Assembly (NCBI RefSeq): GCF_039530945.1 | Contig: NZ_BAAAPC010000012.1 | Coordinates: 1-64,000 of the forward strand | Direction of reading: 5' to 3' | Source: Nocardiopsis_C rhodophaea | GTDB lineage: Bacteria; Actinomycetota; Actinomycetes; Streptosporangiales; Streptosporangiaceae | Length of the DNA: 64,000 bases | Part shown: positions 9,901-16,501 of the stretch, in pieces | How the letters are laid out: each line of letters starts with the position of its first letter | How positions within the stretch are numbered: the first letter of the stretch is position 1 | Made by a program: the position numbers and the translations under genes | The notes under the pieces: model-generated | What the model saw: the letters and a program-made list of their open reading frames with translations, nothing else | Told to the model about the DNA's origin: nothing | Databases searched by the model: none

Positions 9901-10646
9901 TCTGCGTCCACCCGGCGGGCGGCAGCGTCCTGTGCTACGGGGAACTTGCCCGTCGGCTCGGCCACGGGCGGCCGTTGTACGGGCTGGCCCCGATCGGCCT
10001 GGAAGAGGGACAGGAGGCCGACACCCGGGTCGACGACATGGTCGAGCGCTATCTCGCCGAGGTGCGCGAGGTCCGTCCCCACGGCCCCTACCACCTGGCC
10101 GGATGGTCGCTGGGCGGGGTGATCGCCCTGGAGATGGCCGCCCGGCTCAGGGACGCCGGCGAACAGGTCGCCCTGGTCGCCATGGTCGACTCCGTCGCAC
10201 CGGAACTGGCCGGGGGCGACGTCGACGACGCCGACGTGCTCCGCGAGTTCTTCGGGGACATCCCCCTGGACACCGGCCACCTGCGGACCCTCGACACCGA
10301 GGCGGCGATCGGCGCGGCCCTGGAGCAGGCCGCCGAGGCCGGGGCCGTCCCTGTGGGGCTCGACCGCGAGCGGCTCCTGCGCATGCGCAAGGCCCACCAG
10401 CGGCACATCTCGGCACTGGCCGCGCACCGCCCCACGGCCTACGACGGCGACGTCGTGCTGTTCCGCGCCGAGGACACCGACGTCGCCCTCCCCGGCTACG
10501 GGTGGGAGCGGGTCCTGCCCGCGGCCCCGGAGGTCATCGAGGTGCCGGGAGACCACCGGACCGTTCTCGAGGCGCCCAACGTCCAGCGGATCGCGTGGGA
10601 GCTGGCCGCCCGCATCGCGAAATCAGAGGAGAAGAGGAGAGCCTGA
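927..10646 (+). CDS. Two-module NRPS: C-A(Ser)-PCP-E-C-A(Ser)/N-MT-PCP-TE
   Basis: 3239 residues, terminal subunit of a peptide assembly line. Domains: C (~9-440, HHxxxDG at 147-153); A1 (~468-965, TSGSTG at 618-623); PCP (LGGDS, Ser1011); E (~1040-1480, HHxxxD at 1179-1184, then VEGHGRE and RTVGWFT); C (~1509-1950, HH at 1644-1645); A2 (~1960-2880, TSGSTG from 2116) interrupted by an N-methyltransferase (EIGCGTG at 2496-2502); PCP (Ser2932); TE (GWSLG, Ser3061). By alignment to GrsA, the A1 pocket reads DVWHFSLIEK and A2 DVWHFSLIDK, both serine-like as in EntF. The predicted C-terminal segment is D-Ser followed by N-Me-Ser, or a serine analogue, released by the TE. The TE is of the EntF/Srf-C class. 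GTG start at 927 overlaps the upstream stop; the stop overlaps the next ATG by one base. The final product is unknown because upstream modules are missing. Confidence 0.95.
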   Translation: MTAESGPTKVSDIYPLSPAQQGVLFHTLSAPASGVYFEQFSVRLEGKLDTAAFRAAWEHVVHRHDVLRAALQWEGLDQPLMVVFDQVDLPWSERDWRDMPAEDQQDRMQRSLAEQRVSGFDLASAPLLRVEVIRLDDAVWQVVWSFHHIVLDGWSSAAVLRELFTAYAALLRGTEPKLPPVRPYRDYIGWLQEQDLAAAEGYWRDLLAGVSGPTSLAIDRPADGFRGDDEYGRLSHPLPAGLVARIEATASALRLTANTLFQAAWSLLLSRYAGTDDVVYGVTSSGRPADLTGVENITGMFINTLPTRVRVPGDRTVEAWLQEVQEAEHERRRFEFSPLYRVQEWSGVPSGAALFESILVFENYPADASVLDDVPELRVAEMFGIEQTNYPLTVLVEMGERARLDVWFDRTRIGEDAGRRLLGHLGRALEELTGAPDRPVAEIGLLTDEEQREFADWGATDVGFGTPECLHEAVVRQARRTPEAIAVRCEGVELTYAELDRQSNRLAHTLASRDAAGRVVGLLLDRSVDLVVAMLAVFKSGGAYLPLAPDQPTERLEFMIGDSEAALVLMQNELRHLLPTGTLGLAVDGDWDSEVAPHPDTALGSTVRPSDLAYVMYTSGSTGEPKGVMVEHRGVWNRLVWGRDRFPIGPGDTVLQKTPYTFDVSVWEFLWPLMTGARLVLARPDGHRDPDYLVDLIREEEVTTLHFVPSMLRYFLAAPGVEDLPLVRRVFCSGEALTPDLRDRFFELFDAELHNLYGPTEASIEVTHWECLPGQRGESVVPIGRPIANMVCRILDPQGRQVPVGVPGELHLGGIGLARGYLARPELTRDRFVPDPYADSDSEARLYRTGDLARWRPDGVIEYLGRNDDQIKIRGQRVEPGEIEAALLAHPDVGEAAIAVYGDDARQRIAAYVAAAPGGRSVDRGEIRAHAAQRLPEYMVPAAVTVLDRFPISANGKLDRAALPQPAWQEDAEFVPADTSMEQTLAMVCADVLGVDRVGVLDNFFALGGDSILSIQMVSRAAQHGIHITPAQVFREQTVERLVRVAGSGPAVLAPQGPVTGPVALGPVQRWFFRLDLAEPNRWNQGVTLVSPTDLDPDLVRRALLRVLTHHDVLRSRFVRDGGQWGQHQVEPGEADVPVAVVDGSVDDALRLAHSRLDLGQGPLLRAAIAGRSLVIACHHLVVDAVSWRFVVEDFEGAYVALSRGRQVELPAKTTAFAQWTERLAEYAESAEVVDKAPYWRSVLDTVRPLPPDVGAPGLQGEAVRRRISLPTDATAALADAARRMKARLDELVLAAFAQGLTSWTGEPDVTVDVEGHGREPLFDDVDLSRTVGWFTAIRPVHLAVGGRDPVEAVRETKRALRSAPDGGIGFGLLREHTDLLENAPIPLVLFNFLGRLDQAGPVQDPLFSLEDGGAEAAIAPDDPRHHAIEINAAVQDGRLVVDVAHPGAPAPAAAGDRLLTSVREALDRLAAPDGPSVHRAHLPSDFPLASVDEEELARIAADPAPVADLYPATAMQQGLLFHTLSAPDSGVYFEQFTVRVEGELDTAVLRSAWEHLLNRHEALRSAVLWDGVETPMTVVYDRVELPWAEEDWRGCAPADRDGKLTELLAGQRREGFDPSRAPLLRAGAIRLDDSVWQLVWNFHHIVLDGWSSATVLRELFEAYVALQAGRVPELPQVRPYRDHVEWLQGQDLAAAEGYWRDLLSDVTEASPLGMDRRAEAGRRDEDYDRMEDVLPADLCARLEETARRRRLTVNTLFQGAWSLLLSRYAGSEDVVYGVTSSGRPADLAGAEGIVGLFINTLPARVACPDGEELGAWLGRLQQSQIDQRRYDFTPLNRVQEWSGVPAGSPLFESILVFENYPADFSVLDQLSELRVAELHSTEQTNYPLTAVIVPGARTRVKLWFDRTRIDPGAAEGLLGHMHRLLEEMCGTPGRRLGDVDMLTDAERGALAAWTDTAREYGSECPHHAVSRQAEATPEAVALRFGDRELSYAELDERSERLARHLRERGVAKGAVVGLCLHRSVELVVGLLGVLKAGAAYLPLSPDDPVERLAYLLGDTDAALVLTQGALRDGLPDTVPVLALDTDAWGADVPAGSAQEPERCGTPSDLAYVMYTSGSTGEPKGVMVEHRGVWNRLRWMQDAFPIGPGDTVLQKTPYTFDVSVWEFLWPLMTGARLVLARPDGHRDPDYLVDLIREEEVTTLHFVPSMLRYFLAAPGVEDLPSVRRVFCSGEAFPPDLRDRFFELFDAELHNLYGPTEASIDVTAWECRPEQKGEPVVPIGRPIANMVCRILDPQGRQVPVGVPGELHLGGVGLARGYLARPELTRERFVPDPYGEPGSGARLYRTGDVARWRPDGVIEYLGRNDDQIKIRGQRVEPGEIEAVLRSDPMVKQAVVVAGSRGGEGTVLSAFAEPDIAAAATGDADSTAYLRRHVERWQSLYEEVYSDPVVEDDPDFNTAGWISSYTGRPIPTEEMREWRDRTVQRILDLRPDRVLEIGCGTGILLTRIAPECSSYRGTDMSATALDYVRERVTDRGLDNVLLEKGEAVDFDGIPPESADVVVLNSVVQYFPSTDYLLDVIRGAMDALAPGGHMVVGDVRNLLLLATLHGSVQLAGASEDTPAGEIVRQVRHLAGIENELLVDPRFFTRLREEIPGLGRIEVAPKAGDSDNELTRFRYDVVLEKAAAPPTRQNARWTGWEQAGLTPQAVEDMIRTSDRQVIALAKVPNARVQRHHERWRRLLAASGDTTVGEALGELGGEAVGNVGDAAASGAVDPERLRAVGRSCGYDVELSWASGYPDGSFDAVLRAPGGPRTDFLPPGGPDTDAADLANTPLSREIGADVRGRLQDRLARTLPAFMVPSALTIVDAIPMTTSGKVDRGALLAGRSGRDPERPYRAPRDEVELRLTRIWESVLDTARVGIGDDFFELGGDSLVAIRLTTEVQSAFGVALQLADQLAARTVEQSAEVVRRGGEGIRWRPLVQITPGEGSPLFCVHPAGGSVLCYGELARRLGHGRPLYGLAPIGLEEGQEADTRVDDMVERYLAEVREVRPHGPYHLAGWSLGGVIALEMAARLRDAGEQVALVAMVDSVAPELAGGDVDDADVLREFFGDIPLDTGHLRTLDTEAAIGAALEQAAEAGAVPVGLDRERLLRMRKAHQRHISALAAHRPTAYDGDVVLFRAEDTDVALPGYGWERVLPAAPEVIEVPGDHRTVLEAPNVQRIAWELAARIAKSEEKRRA
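2757..3102 (+). repeat. A-domain core repeat, copy 1
   Basis: This DNA segment encodes A3 to beyond A4/A5 of the first adenylation domain and recurs almost unchanged at 7251-7596. The last 242 bases (2861-3102) are identical by eye. Flanking A-domain DNA is clearly more diverged, which is the pattern left by recent gene conversion or intragenic recombination between modules. Confidence 0.85.
7251..7596 (+). repeat. A-domain core repeat, copy 2
   Basis: Second copy of the 2757-3102 segment, in the A domain of the second module. The substrate-pocket region is copied, which explains why both domains predict serine. A second block of high identity lies further on (around 3276-3380 versus 7770-7875). 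Confidence 0.85.
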
Positions 10647-11590
10647 TGTACGACGTGATCGTGGTCGGGGCTGGCCCCGCGGGCCTGAACGCAGCGTTGA
10701 TTCTGGGCCGGGCCCTGCGGCGCGTGCTGGTGGTGGACTCCGGAGAGCCCAGAAATGCGCGGGCCCACGCGATGCACGGGTTCCTCAGCCGGGACGGGAT
10801 CGATCCGCGGGAGTTCCGGCGGATCGCCCGAGAGGACCTGGGCGCGTACGTGCACGTGAGCATCCGGGACGCCGCGGTGTCCACGGTGGTTACCGAGGAC
10901 GAGGGGGCGGGGGTGGTGTTCGAGGACGGCACCATCGAGCGGACCCGGACCGTGCTGCTGGCCACCGGGCGCCGCGACCGCCTGCCCGACGTCAAGGGGG
11001 TGGCCGAGCACTGGGGAGCGGGCGTCTACGGGTGCCCGTACTGCCACGGCCACGAGGTGATCGGCAAGAGGCTGGGCGTGCTCGGCGCCCGCACCCCCGA
11101 CGCCCACCTCGCGGTTCAGCTCACCAGGTTCGGCCGGGACGTCGTCCTGTTCACCGGTGGGAAGCCCGAGTACGACGAGGAGGCCGCGGCCGCGCTGCAG
11201 GTCACCGAGGTGGAGGTGCGCACCGGCGCGGTCGAGGAGGTCCTCGGCTCCGAAGGTGCCGTCACCGGCGTGCGGCTCGCGGACAGCGAGGTGGCCCGCG
11301 ACGCGGTGTTCCTCAAGACAAAGTTGGACCCCCACGGCGATATCGTCGAGTCGTTGGGGTGCGAGATGCTGGACGATGGGTCCGTGCGCATCGACGAGCA
11401 CGGCCACACCAGCCTGGACCGGATCTACGCGGCAGGCGAGGCGGCCCGGCTGCCGAACTGGCCCTCACCGTGGATCCATGCCGTGACCAGTGCCGCGCTG
11501 GGCGCGATGGTGGCGCTCAGCATCGACCACGACCTGATCGTGGCCGACGTGCGGGCCGCGTTCGCGGTCCCGGCCGCCGACGCGGAGTAG
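10646..11590 (+). CDS. Thioredoxin-reductase-like flavoprotein (dithiol oxidase type)
   Basis: 314 residues, a small FAD/NAD(P)-type pyridine nucleotide-disulfide oxidoreductase. The N-terminus carries the FAD-binding GxGxxG (VVGAGPAG), and the redox-active CxxC is C130-P-Y-C133 followed by HGHEV. The TGA of the NRPS and this ATG share one base (TGATG), so the genes are translationally coupled and this is very likely a tailoring or accessory enzyme of the same cluster. Family members in natural-product clusters (for example those closing disulfides in gliotoxin, holomycin or echinomycin) oxidise dithiols. That role would require cysteine residues from upstream modules, because the modules visible here are serine-type. 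A housekeeping thioredoxin reductase is less likely given the coupling. An in-frame extension to 9932 is only the antisense-free shadow inside the NRPS and was not used. Confidence 0.85.
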   Translation: MYDVIVVGAGPAGLNAALILGRALRRVLVVDSGEPRNARAHAMHGFLSRDGIDPREFRRIAREDLGAYVHVSIRDAAVSTVVTEDEGAGVVFEDGTIERTRTVLLATGRRDRLPDVKGVAEHWGAGVYGCPYCHGHEVIGKRLGVLGARTPDAHLAVQLTRFGRDVVLFTGGKPEYDEEAAAALQVTEVEVRTGAVEEVLGSEGAVTGVRLADSEVARDAVFLKTKLDPHGDIVESLGCEMLDDGSVRIDEHGHTSLDRIYAAGEAARLPNWPSPWIHAVTSAALGAMVALSIDHDLIVADVRAAFAVPAADAE

Positions 11591-11695
11591 GAAGGGGACC
11601 CGGGCGCACCGGGACGATGCGGCCCCCGCCGGCGACGGAACGCGAACGGGGCTGTGCCGGGGCGGCGGGGCCGCGCCGGCACGGGGGGACGGCCC

Positions 11696-12301
11696 TCAGG
11701 CCGTCGCCCGTCCCAGCACGTGCGGAATGCTCACCCCCAGTGGGCCGCGCACGACGAACTCCGTCATGTCCACCCGGGCGAATCCGGCGTTCGTGATGCT
11801 CGTGCCGGTGTCCCGGGTGGCGTCGCATCCGCCGTCGAACCGGCGTGAGAACGGGGTGACGGCCCGCTGCGCCCACCGCGACCAGGTGCCTCTCTCCGCC
11901 CCGACGTGCTCAAGGAACGCGAATCGCCCGCCGGGGCGGAGTACGCGGATCACCTCGGCCAGGACGCGGCTCTGCGCATCGATCGAGCACAGGACGATCG
12001 TCGCTACGACCGCGTCCACACTGCCGTCGGCCAGCGGAATGCTCTCGGCATCGCCGCACAGGACGGACCCGTACTCGGCGTCGCGCAACCGTTCATGGAG
12101 ATACGGATTGGGCTCCAGCCCGATCCACCTGATGCCCGAGGGGAGGTAAGGGAAGTTCGGCCCGGACCCGGGGCCGATCTCGAGCACCGTTCCGGACAGA
12201 TCGTTCAGCAGTTCACGGCGCTGGTCCCGGTACATCGAGGCTCCACCTGACGAACGGTTCCTCGCCGCCCGCCGCCAAAAAAGGTCGGTGCGTCCAGCCA
12301 T
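11696..12301 (-). CDS. Class I SAM-dependent methyltransferase (UbiE/METTL7-like)
   Basis: 201 residues with a Rossmann methyltransferase core: motif I LEIGPGSGPN, acidic loop GLEPNP, then CGDAESIPLADGSVDAVVATIVLCS and VLRPGGRFAFLEH. The order and spacing match Methyltransf_11/UbiE-like enzymes. The ATG at 12301 is preceded by a GGAG ~9 nt upstream. It lies convergent to the NRPS operon and is followed upstream by a decayed IS, so membership of the NRPS cluster is uncertain. The substrate cannot be predicted. Confidence 0.85.
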   Translation of the reverse strand: MAGRTDLFWRRAARNRSSGGASMYRDQRRELLNDLSGTVLEIGPGSGPNFPYLPSGIRWIGLEPNPYLHERLRDAEYGSVLCGDAESIPLADGSVDAVVATIVLCSIDAQSRVLAEVIRVLRPGGRFAFLEHVGAERGTWSRWAQRAVTPFSRRFDGGCDATRDTGTSITNAGFARVDMTEFVVRGPLGVSIPHVLGRATA

Positions 12302-12432
12302 ATTTGGATATCTCCAAGGAGTCTGGGGTATAATGGCTCATGGCCGAACATTACACGAGAAGAATGGCTTTCGAAGTGTCGGGGTGGTGGCTTTTTAGGT
12401 AATGGCCGGAGTCGTAGCATAATGAGCATTTT

Positions 12433-13197
12433 TCATCGTGATTCGCGGTTCTGTAGGACCAGTACGGCTCGGGCGATCTCACCAGCCCCGTAGGGGCAGC
12501 TACGCAACCGCTTCATGACGGCCCAGTTCTTGAGCTGGGAGATCGTGCGCTCGCCGGGCCCGCGCAACCAGGCGTGGCCGGAGTTTGCCTGCTTCTTCCA
12601 CTCCGGCTTACCGCGGCCCTTGAACGGGTAGAGGACCACCGCACAGAGCCCGACATAGCGCTTGTCACCCAGGCCGAACAGGCCCGCGGCCGCGATCCGG
12701 TCGGCGAGGTGGAAGATCCCAGCCGCTCTGACATCGTGCACCGACCCGAGCAGGCACTCTGAGACCCACAGCAGTTCGCCGTCGGGTGCGGCCACGACCT
12801 GGATCTTCATCCCGTGGCGCTTGTGCTTTCCCGAGTAGAACGGCCGGTCAGCGGCCAGGCGGTCGCAGGCGATGAGGGCTCCGTCCACGATCACGAAGGC
12901 CCAACCTTTGCGGCGGGCCCGGCGCAAGGCCTTCTCGAGCGAGGGGGCTAGGCCGGCCAGGAGGCGTACGGTCTCGCGGACTTAGCGCCAGGCGGTGGTG
13001 GCCGAGACCCCGAAGCCGTGCGTCAGGGCGGTGAAGGGCTCGCCCTTGCGCAGGTGGACCAGTACGAGCAGGGCCTGCTGTGCGGCGTCCAGGCACCTCC
13101 AGCGAGTGCCGGTCGCCTTGCGGTGGGCGGCGATGGTGCGGGTGGCCCGGTTGAGGGTGCGGCGTGACAATGGCAGGCAGGCGCGGTAGAACAGCAT
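12433..13197 (-). pseudogene. IS5-family (DDE_Tnp_4-like) transposase with one in-frame nonsense codon
   Basis: Two open segments on the same frame, 13197-12982 and 12981-12433, together encode ~254 residues of an IS5-type DDE transposase. The N-terminal part has the helix-turn-helix region (LTHGFGVSATTAWR). The C-terminal part carries VIVDGALIA, YSGKHKRHGMKIQVVA, GSVHDVRA and a DKRYVG catalytic-core region. They are separated only by a TAA at 12984-12982, where family members usually have a Tyr codon (WRYVRE). The element is therefore inactivated by a single substitution. A readthrough product cannot be excluded. Confidence 0.85.
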
Positions 13198-13198
13198 C

Positions 13199-13253
13199 GG
13201 AGCCCCCTGGTGTTCAGGTTTTCTTGGTCGTTAACCCGCTTACCAGGGGCTCC
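13199..13253. repeat. Inverted repeat beside the IS remnant
   Basis: GGAGCCCCCTGG (13199-13210) and CCAGGGGCTCC (13243-13253) are complementary apart from one extra C. They sit just upstream of the transposase start and could be an IS end or a hairpin. No matching end is obvious on the other side. Confidence 0.4.
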
Positions 13254-13623
13254 TTGCTGTCAGGGGTGGTTCCGTGGGGCCGGTATGAGGCTGTGATCTG
13301 CACCCTCACGACGAAAAAGGCTCACTGACACTTTCGCGGTCACCAACACTTCCGAGGAGTCCGGCGCGTAACGCTTGCTCGGATCCGCAGGGGGCGGGGA
13401 GGGAACACAGGGCGGGCCCTGGGCAAAGTGAATCCGCTGGTGCCACCGGTTGGGCCGAGTCGGAGGTGCGGAGGTCGTCGGTCCGGCAACGACTCCGTGT
13501 TCGCTCGGGTCCGGTGGACGGGGGCGGGATCATGCGGGCCTGCGCGGCACGGGTGGCGCTGTCCAGCGGGACGAAACAGGCGATAGCGGTAGGTGGCAGT
13601 CGTGCCCGGCAGGTATCGAGGGA

Positions 13624-13670
13624 ACTCTTAATCAGCGGGTTTGGGGTTCGAGTCCCTGATGGCGCACAGT
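13624..13670 (+). repeat. 47-bp duplicate of the tRNA-Lys 3' half (att-like direct repeat)
   Basis: Matches 14980-15026, from the last anticodon-stem base through the anticodon loop and T-arm to the 3' end and a few flanking bases, with a single T/C difference. No 5' half precedes it, so it is not a functional tRNA. A 3'-half copy of a tRNA is the usual signature of site-specific integration at a tRNA gene, but no integrase is present nearby. Confidence 0.85.
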
Positions 13671-13672
13671 AC

Positions 13673-13717
13673 AAGCCCCGGGTCACCACCGATTATCTCG
13701 GTTCTGCCCCGGGGCTT
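13673..13717 (+). terminator. Terminator-like hairpin after the tRNA-Lys remnant
   Basis: AAGCCCCGG pairs with CCGGGGCTT across a ~25-nt loop and is followed by TTCG. It has the same position and style as the hairpin following the intact tRNA-Lys at 15029-15078. Confidence 0.6.
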
Positions 13718-13812
13718 TCGTCGTACGCGCACTCTGTGACCGGACGCCGCCGAAGCGGCCGGAGGTCACCCGCGCCACCGCAGGCGAGCGACCGTCCACC
13801 GTCGCGTCGGCC

Positions 13813-14358
13813 TCAGAACGGAGTGATGACGGGGCGGAAATCCCAGCGGTAGTCAGGGTTGATGGGGTTCCGGTACCCGAGTTCGAGGAACGACTTCGTG
13901 GCGGTCGGGTTCTCCGGGGTGATCGCGAGGTAGGTGTTGTCCGACGGGATGATCTGGAAGGCGGGTCCGCCGACGTGCTCGATGTGCCACCGCTGCGGGC
14001 GCTGCTCGTCGCAGTGCGCCTGTGCGATGCGCTGCCCCGCTTCGGTGGCTCCGTGCATGGGCTGGAGGCAGAGGCGGCTGTGAAGGTTGCGGATCTCGTA
14101 TGTGGTTCGTCCTGAGTTCGCCCCTGCGCGCGATACGACCCATTCCATCCCAGCCCGGTCATCGGGCCACACGCGGATAGCCGTGCGCTGAGTGGAAGCG
14201 CCCCACGGGATCATCCTCGCACCCGTCTTCTCGAAGGCGATCTGGTACTCGCCCTCGCCAATGCCCACCGCCGATGCCGACACGGAGGCCGGCATCGTCA
14301 CCCCGACGGCCGTAGCGCAGGCGACCGCGACGGATACAAGCATGGAGCGATTCGCCAC
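13813..14358 (-). CDS. Secreted ricin-type beta-trefoil (RICIN-like) protein
   Basis: 181 residues. A Sec signal peptide is clear: short basic start, hydrophobic stretch LVSVAVACATAVGV, and a likely cleavage after ASVSASA near residue 30. The mature part looks like a single beta-trefoil lectin-type domain, with repeated hydrophobic blocks and a QxW-type motif (PQRWHIE), plus RLCLQPMHGATEAGQRI. Two cysteines (in LCLQ and AHCDE) could form a disulfide. Such small proteins bind carbohydrate or act as secreted inhibitors; no partner enzyme is next to it. It lies between the tRNA-Lys remnant and the intact tRNA, so it may be cargo of whatever created that duplication. Confidence 0.75.
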   Translation of the reverse strand: MANRSMLVSVAVACATAVGVTMPASVSASAVGIGEGEYQIAFEKTGARMIPWGASTQRTAIRVWPDDRAGMEWVVSRAGANSGRTTYEIRNLHSRLCLQPMHGATEAGQRIAQAHCDEQRPQRWHIEHVGGPAFQIIPSDNTYLAITPENPTATKSFLELGYRNPINPDYRWDFRPVITPF

Positions 14359-14949
14359 CAGAATCCTTCTCTCTGTAGCGGAAACGAGTCAAGATGCCTC
14401 GAACAATCTCGCCTCTGACCTGGATTGATCACGCAGAGTATTGATGTCCCGGTGGGTGTCTGCAACCGCGATTATCGGCTGCGGAGGTCATGGGTGCGTC
14501 ACTGTCCATCCGTAACTGGGGAAGCGAGTGTCACCCGCCGGTGCTCGTCCGTGTTGTATCCGTGTGGACCTGCACAAACGTCATGGTGTGCAGGTCGCTC
14601 CCCTGATTCTTCTGGCCCTATTATCTGCCCTCCGAAACCCCGGGTCGAAGTCGCTGAATATCAGTGGAAATGACAGATCGCACGCGATCGACGATGAATC
14701 TAAGAATCTCTGGACCGCGGGAGCGGACACCATCCGCTTCTTGTGCGCATTTGTCTCCAGGTGCGTTCTTCGGTGGATCAGGGGGCGGCACGGGCGCGGC
14801 GGACGCGGGCGGAGCCGGCTCGATGAGCGTCTCCCCGGCCATCGGCGGCTGTGACGTAGGCAGCACCCCAGCGCGGTCAGGCGACCCCTCCGGGTCCGGT
14901 AGAGTCTTCTCTGTCGCCAGCGTCGCGGAGCACCGCACCACGGCGGCGG
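14359..14949. other. 591-bp intergenic stretch upstream of tRNA-Lys
   Basis: No gene with recognisable features. Composition is less GC-rich than neighbouring coding DNA in its first half. Short open frames lack ribosome-binding sites and recognisable folds. It contains the promoters of the divergent lectin-like gene and presumably of tRNA-Lys, but no clear -35/-10 pair stands out. Confidence 0.5.
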
Positions 14950-15022
<73 letters not shown>

Positions 15023-15028
15023 CAGTGC

Positions 15029-15078
15029 GAAGCCCCAGGTCTTCCACGGTCGCAAAGCGGTCCGTGGCCTGGGGCTTC
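15029..15078 (+). terminator. GC-rich hairpin downstream of tRNA-Lys
   Basis: GAAGCCCCAG pairs with CTGGGGCTTC, and the inner part (CCACGG...CCGTGG) extends the stem. A closely related copy lies at 36790-36839. Confidence 0.75.
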
Positions 15079-15189
15079 CATCGTGTGTCGGCTCCTGGCG
15101 CCCTCCGACGTTGGTGCCGTGGCCAGTGGCCACATGACCTGGCCTCGGCCCTGATCTTGATCTCCCCGGGGCTTTGGACGGATCGAAGT

Positions 15190-15966
15190 TCATCCCAGTA
15201 CGTCGAGGGCGGCCGCGTGCAGGGTCGGATCGCCCGTCGCCACGATGCGGTCCTGCGACTCCAGTGTGATCCCGGCTCCCGACCATTCCGTCATGACCCC
15301 GCCCGCCCCGCCGATCACGGCGGCGGGGGCGAACACGTCGTAGGCTTTTAGACCGCTGTCCACCGCGAGGTCCGTCCTTCCGGCGGCCAGCAGGCCGAAC
15401 GCGAACGAGCTCGCTCCGTAAAGGGTGTACCGCACCTCCTTGCGCACCCGGTTGAGCGCGGGCTGGTCGCCGTCCCGGAAGAAATCCGGGCTCGAACACG
15501 TCGTGAGCGCGTCGGCGAGCGCCGAGCAGGGTCTCGTCCGCACCCGTGCCCCGTTCCGCTCGGCGAAGGCGCCGTCCACCCCCGTCCACCGGTCCCCGGT
15601 CGCCGGGTAGTCGAGGACACCGATCCACGGTCGGCCGTCCCTGGCCGCCCCGATCAGCGTGCCGTAGACGGGGATCCCGGCGATGAACGGTGCCGTGCCG
15701 TCCACCGGGTCCAACAGCCACACCACATTGGCGTCGAGGCGCTCCGGGCCATACTCCTCGCCAAGGATCCCGTGGTCGGGATACTCGCGGCCGATGATCC
15801 GCCGCAGGCGGGCCTCGATCGCGCGGTCGGTGTCGGTCACGAAGGTGCTATCGGCCTTCGTCGCGACCCGGGTCTCCTCGGCCGCGGCGCGCTCCAGCTC
15901 GGCGCGGCCGACGTCCGCGAGCCGCTCGGCAAAGCGGAGAATTTCGCTGGTACGAGGGTCAGTCAT
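15190..15966 (-). CDS. hisN: Inositol-monophosphatase-family phosphatase (HisN-like)
   Basis: 258 residues, usual length for the IMPase family of Mg2+-dependent phosphatases. Metal-binding motifs are present: GEEYG (E70, E71), WLLDPVDGT (D86, D89) and the final Asp in AYDVFAPA (D210). The closest functional type by sequence style is actinobacterial histidinol-phosphatase HisN. It converges on the tRNA-Lys terminator and is divergent from the large hybrid megasynthase gene at 16502. It may simply be housekeeping. Because the adjacent cluster seems to pass through a phosphorylated serine-like intermediate, this enzyme is also a candidate for the last dephosphorylation step; that link is inference from position only. 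Confidence 0.85.
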   Translation of the reverse strand: MTDPRTSEILRFAERLADVGRAELERAAAEETRVATKADSTFVTDTDRAIEARLRRIIGREYPDHGILGEEYGPERLDANVVWLLDPVDGTAPFIAGIPVYGTLIGAARDGRPWIGVLDYPATGDRWTGVDGAFAERNGARVRTRPCSALADALTTCSSPDFFRDGDQPALNRVRKEVRYTLYGASSFAFGLLAAGRTDLAVDSGLKAYDVFAPAAVIGGAGGVMTEWSGAGITLESQDRIVATGDPTLHAAALDVLG

Positions 15967-16501
15967 TCTTCGTCGCTCCGATCATAGCCCCGAACAGCCG
16001 GGGGAAGGGTAAGGGAAAGCGGCGGCGTTGAGAAGTGGGCATCGCGGCGGTGTATTAGCCAGGCGGCAACACCGGCCACAGGGTTATTTCCCTTGCTCTC
16101 GCGGAACATGCGGACGGCAAACGCGTTCGGTTTCCGAATCCGTCCACGCGCGATTTGCTCCTCCCATTCACGACCTGCGATGACGTGGCAGCGTGGGTGC
16201 TGTGTGCCTCCGATGACCAGGTGAAATGTGGGAACTTTCCATCCGGTGCTCGGTAAGTCCAGGCGGTGATCACGGGGCGATAAATGATCATGGCTCGATC
16301 GTTGACGCCCCTCATGGCCGCTGATAGGCTCCCTGAATGTGATTATTCAGAAGAGGGGGGAAATCTTCTGTTGAGCGCCTCGTTTTCCCGGGAAATCCAT
16401 TCTTATCGGTCACGGTAATCCCCCGTAGTCCTTGCTCTTGATTTGAATTCAGTTCCGCCGCTTTCGGAAAATTCGAACGGTTCGAGGAAGGGGGCTGGCG
16501 C
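15967..16501. other. Upstream region of the hybrid cluster
   Basis: About 535 bp between the divergent phosphatase and the megasynthase, with AT-richer patches, particularly 16330-16480. It presumably carries the promoter(s) of the nine-gene operon. No known riboswitch fold or clear operator was recognised. An 86-codon minus-strand frame at 16055-16315 has no supporting features. Confidence 0.5.

Larger units (their letters stand above)
13254..13812. other. Gene-free stretch with tRNA remnant and hairpin
   Basis: No convincing gene. Open frames here either run antisense to the tRNA fragment or have no recognisable fold. The segment holds the tRNA-Lys 3' half (13624-13670) and a terminator-like hairpin (13673-13717). 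Confidence 0.6.

Noticed and set aside
9932..10645. N-terminal extension of the thioredoxin-reductase-like gene
   Set aside because: It overlaps the NRPS thioesterase out of frame; the ATG at 10646 starts exactly at the FAD-binding fold.
13306..13689. 127-codon frame containing SGTRTPNPLIKS
   Set aside because: That peptide is the antisense reading of the tRNA-Lys T-arm remnant, a known annotation artefact.
16055..16315. 86-codon minus-strand frame in the promoter region
   Set aside because: No ribosome-binding site, family or coupling; lies in the regulatory gap.
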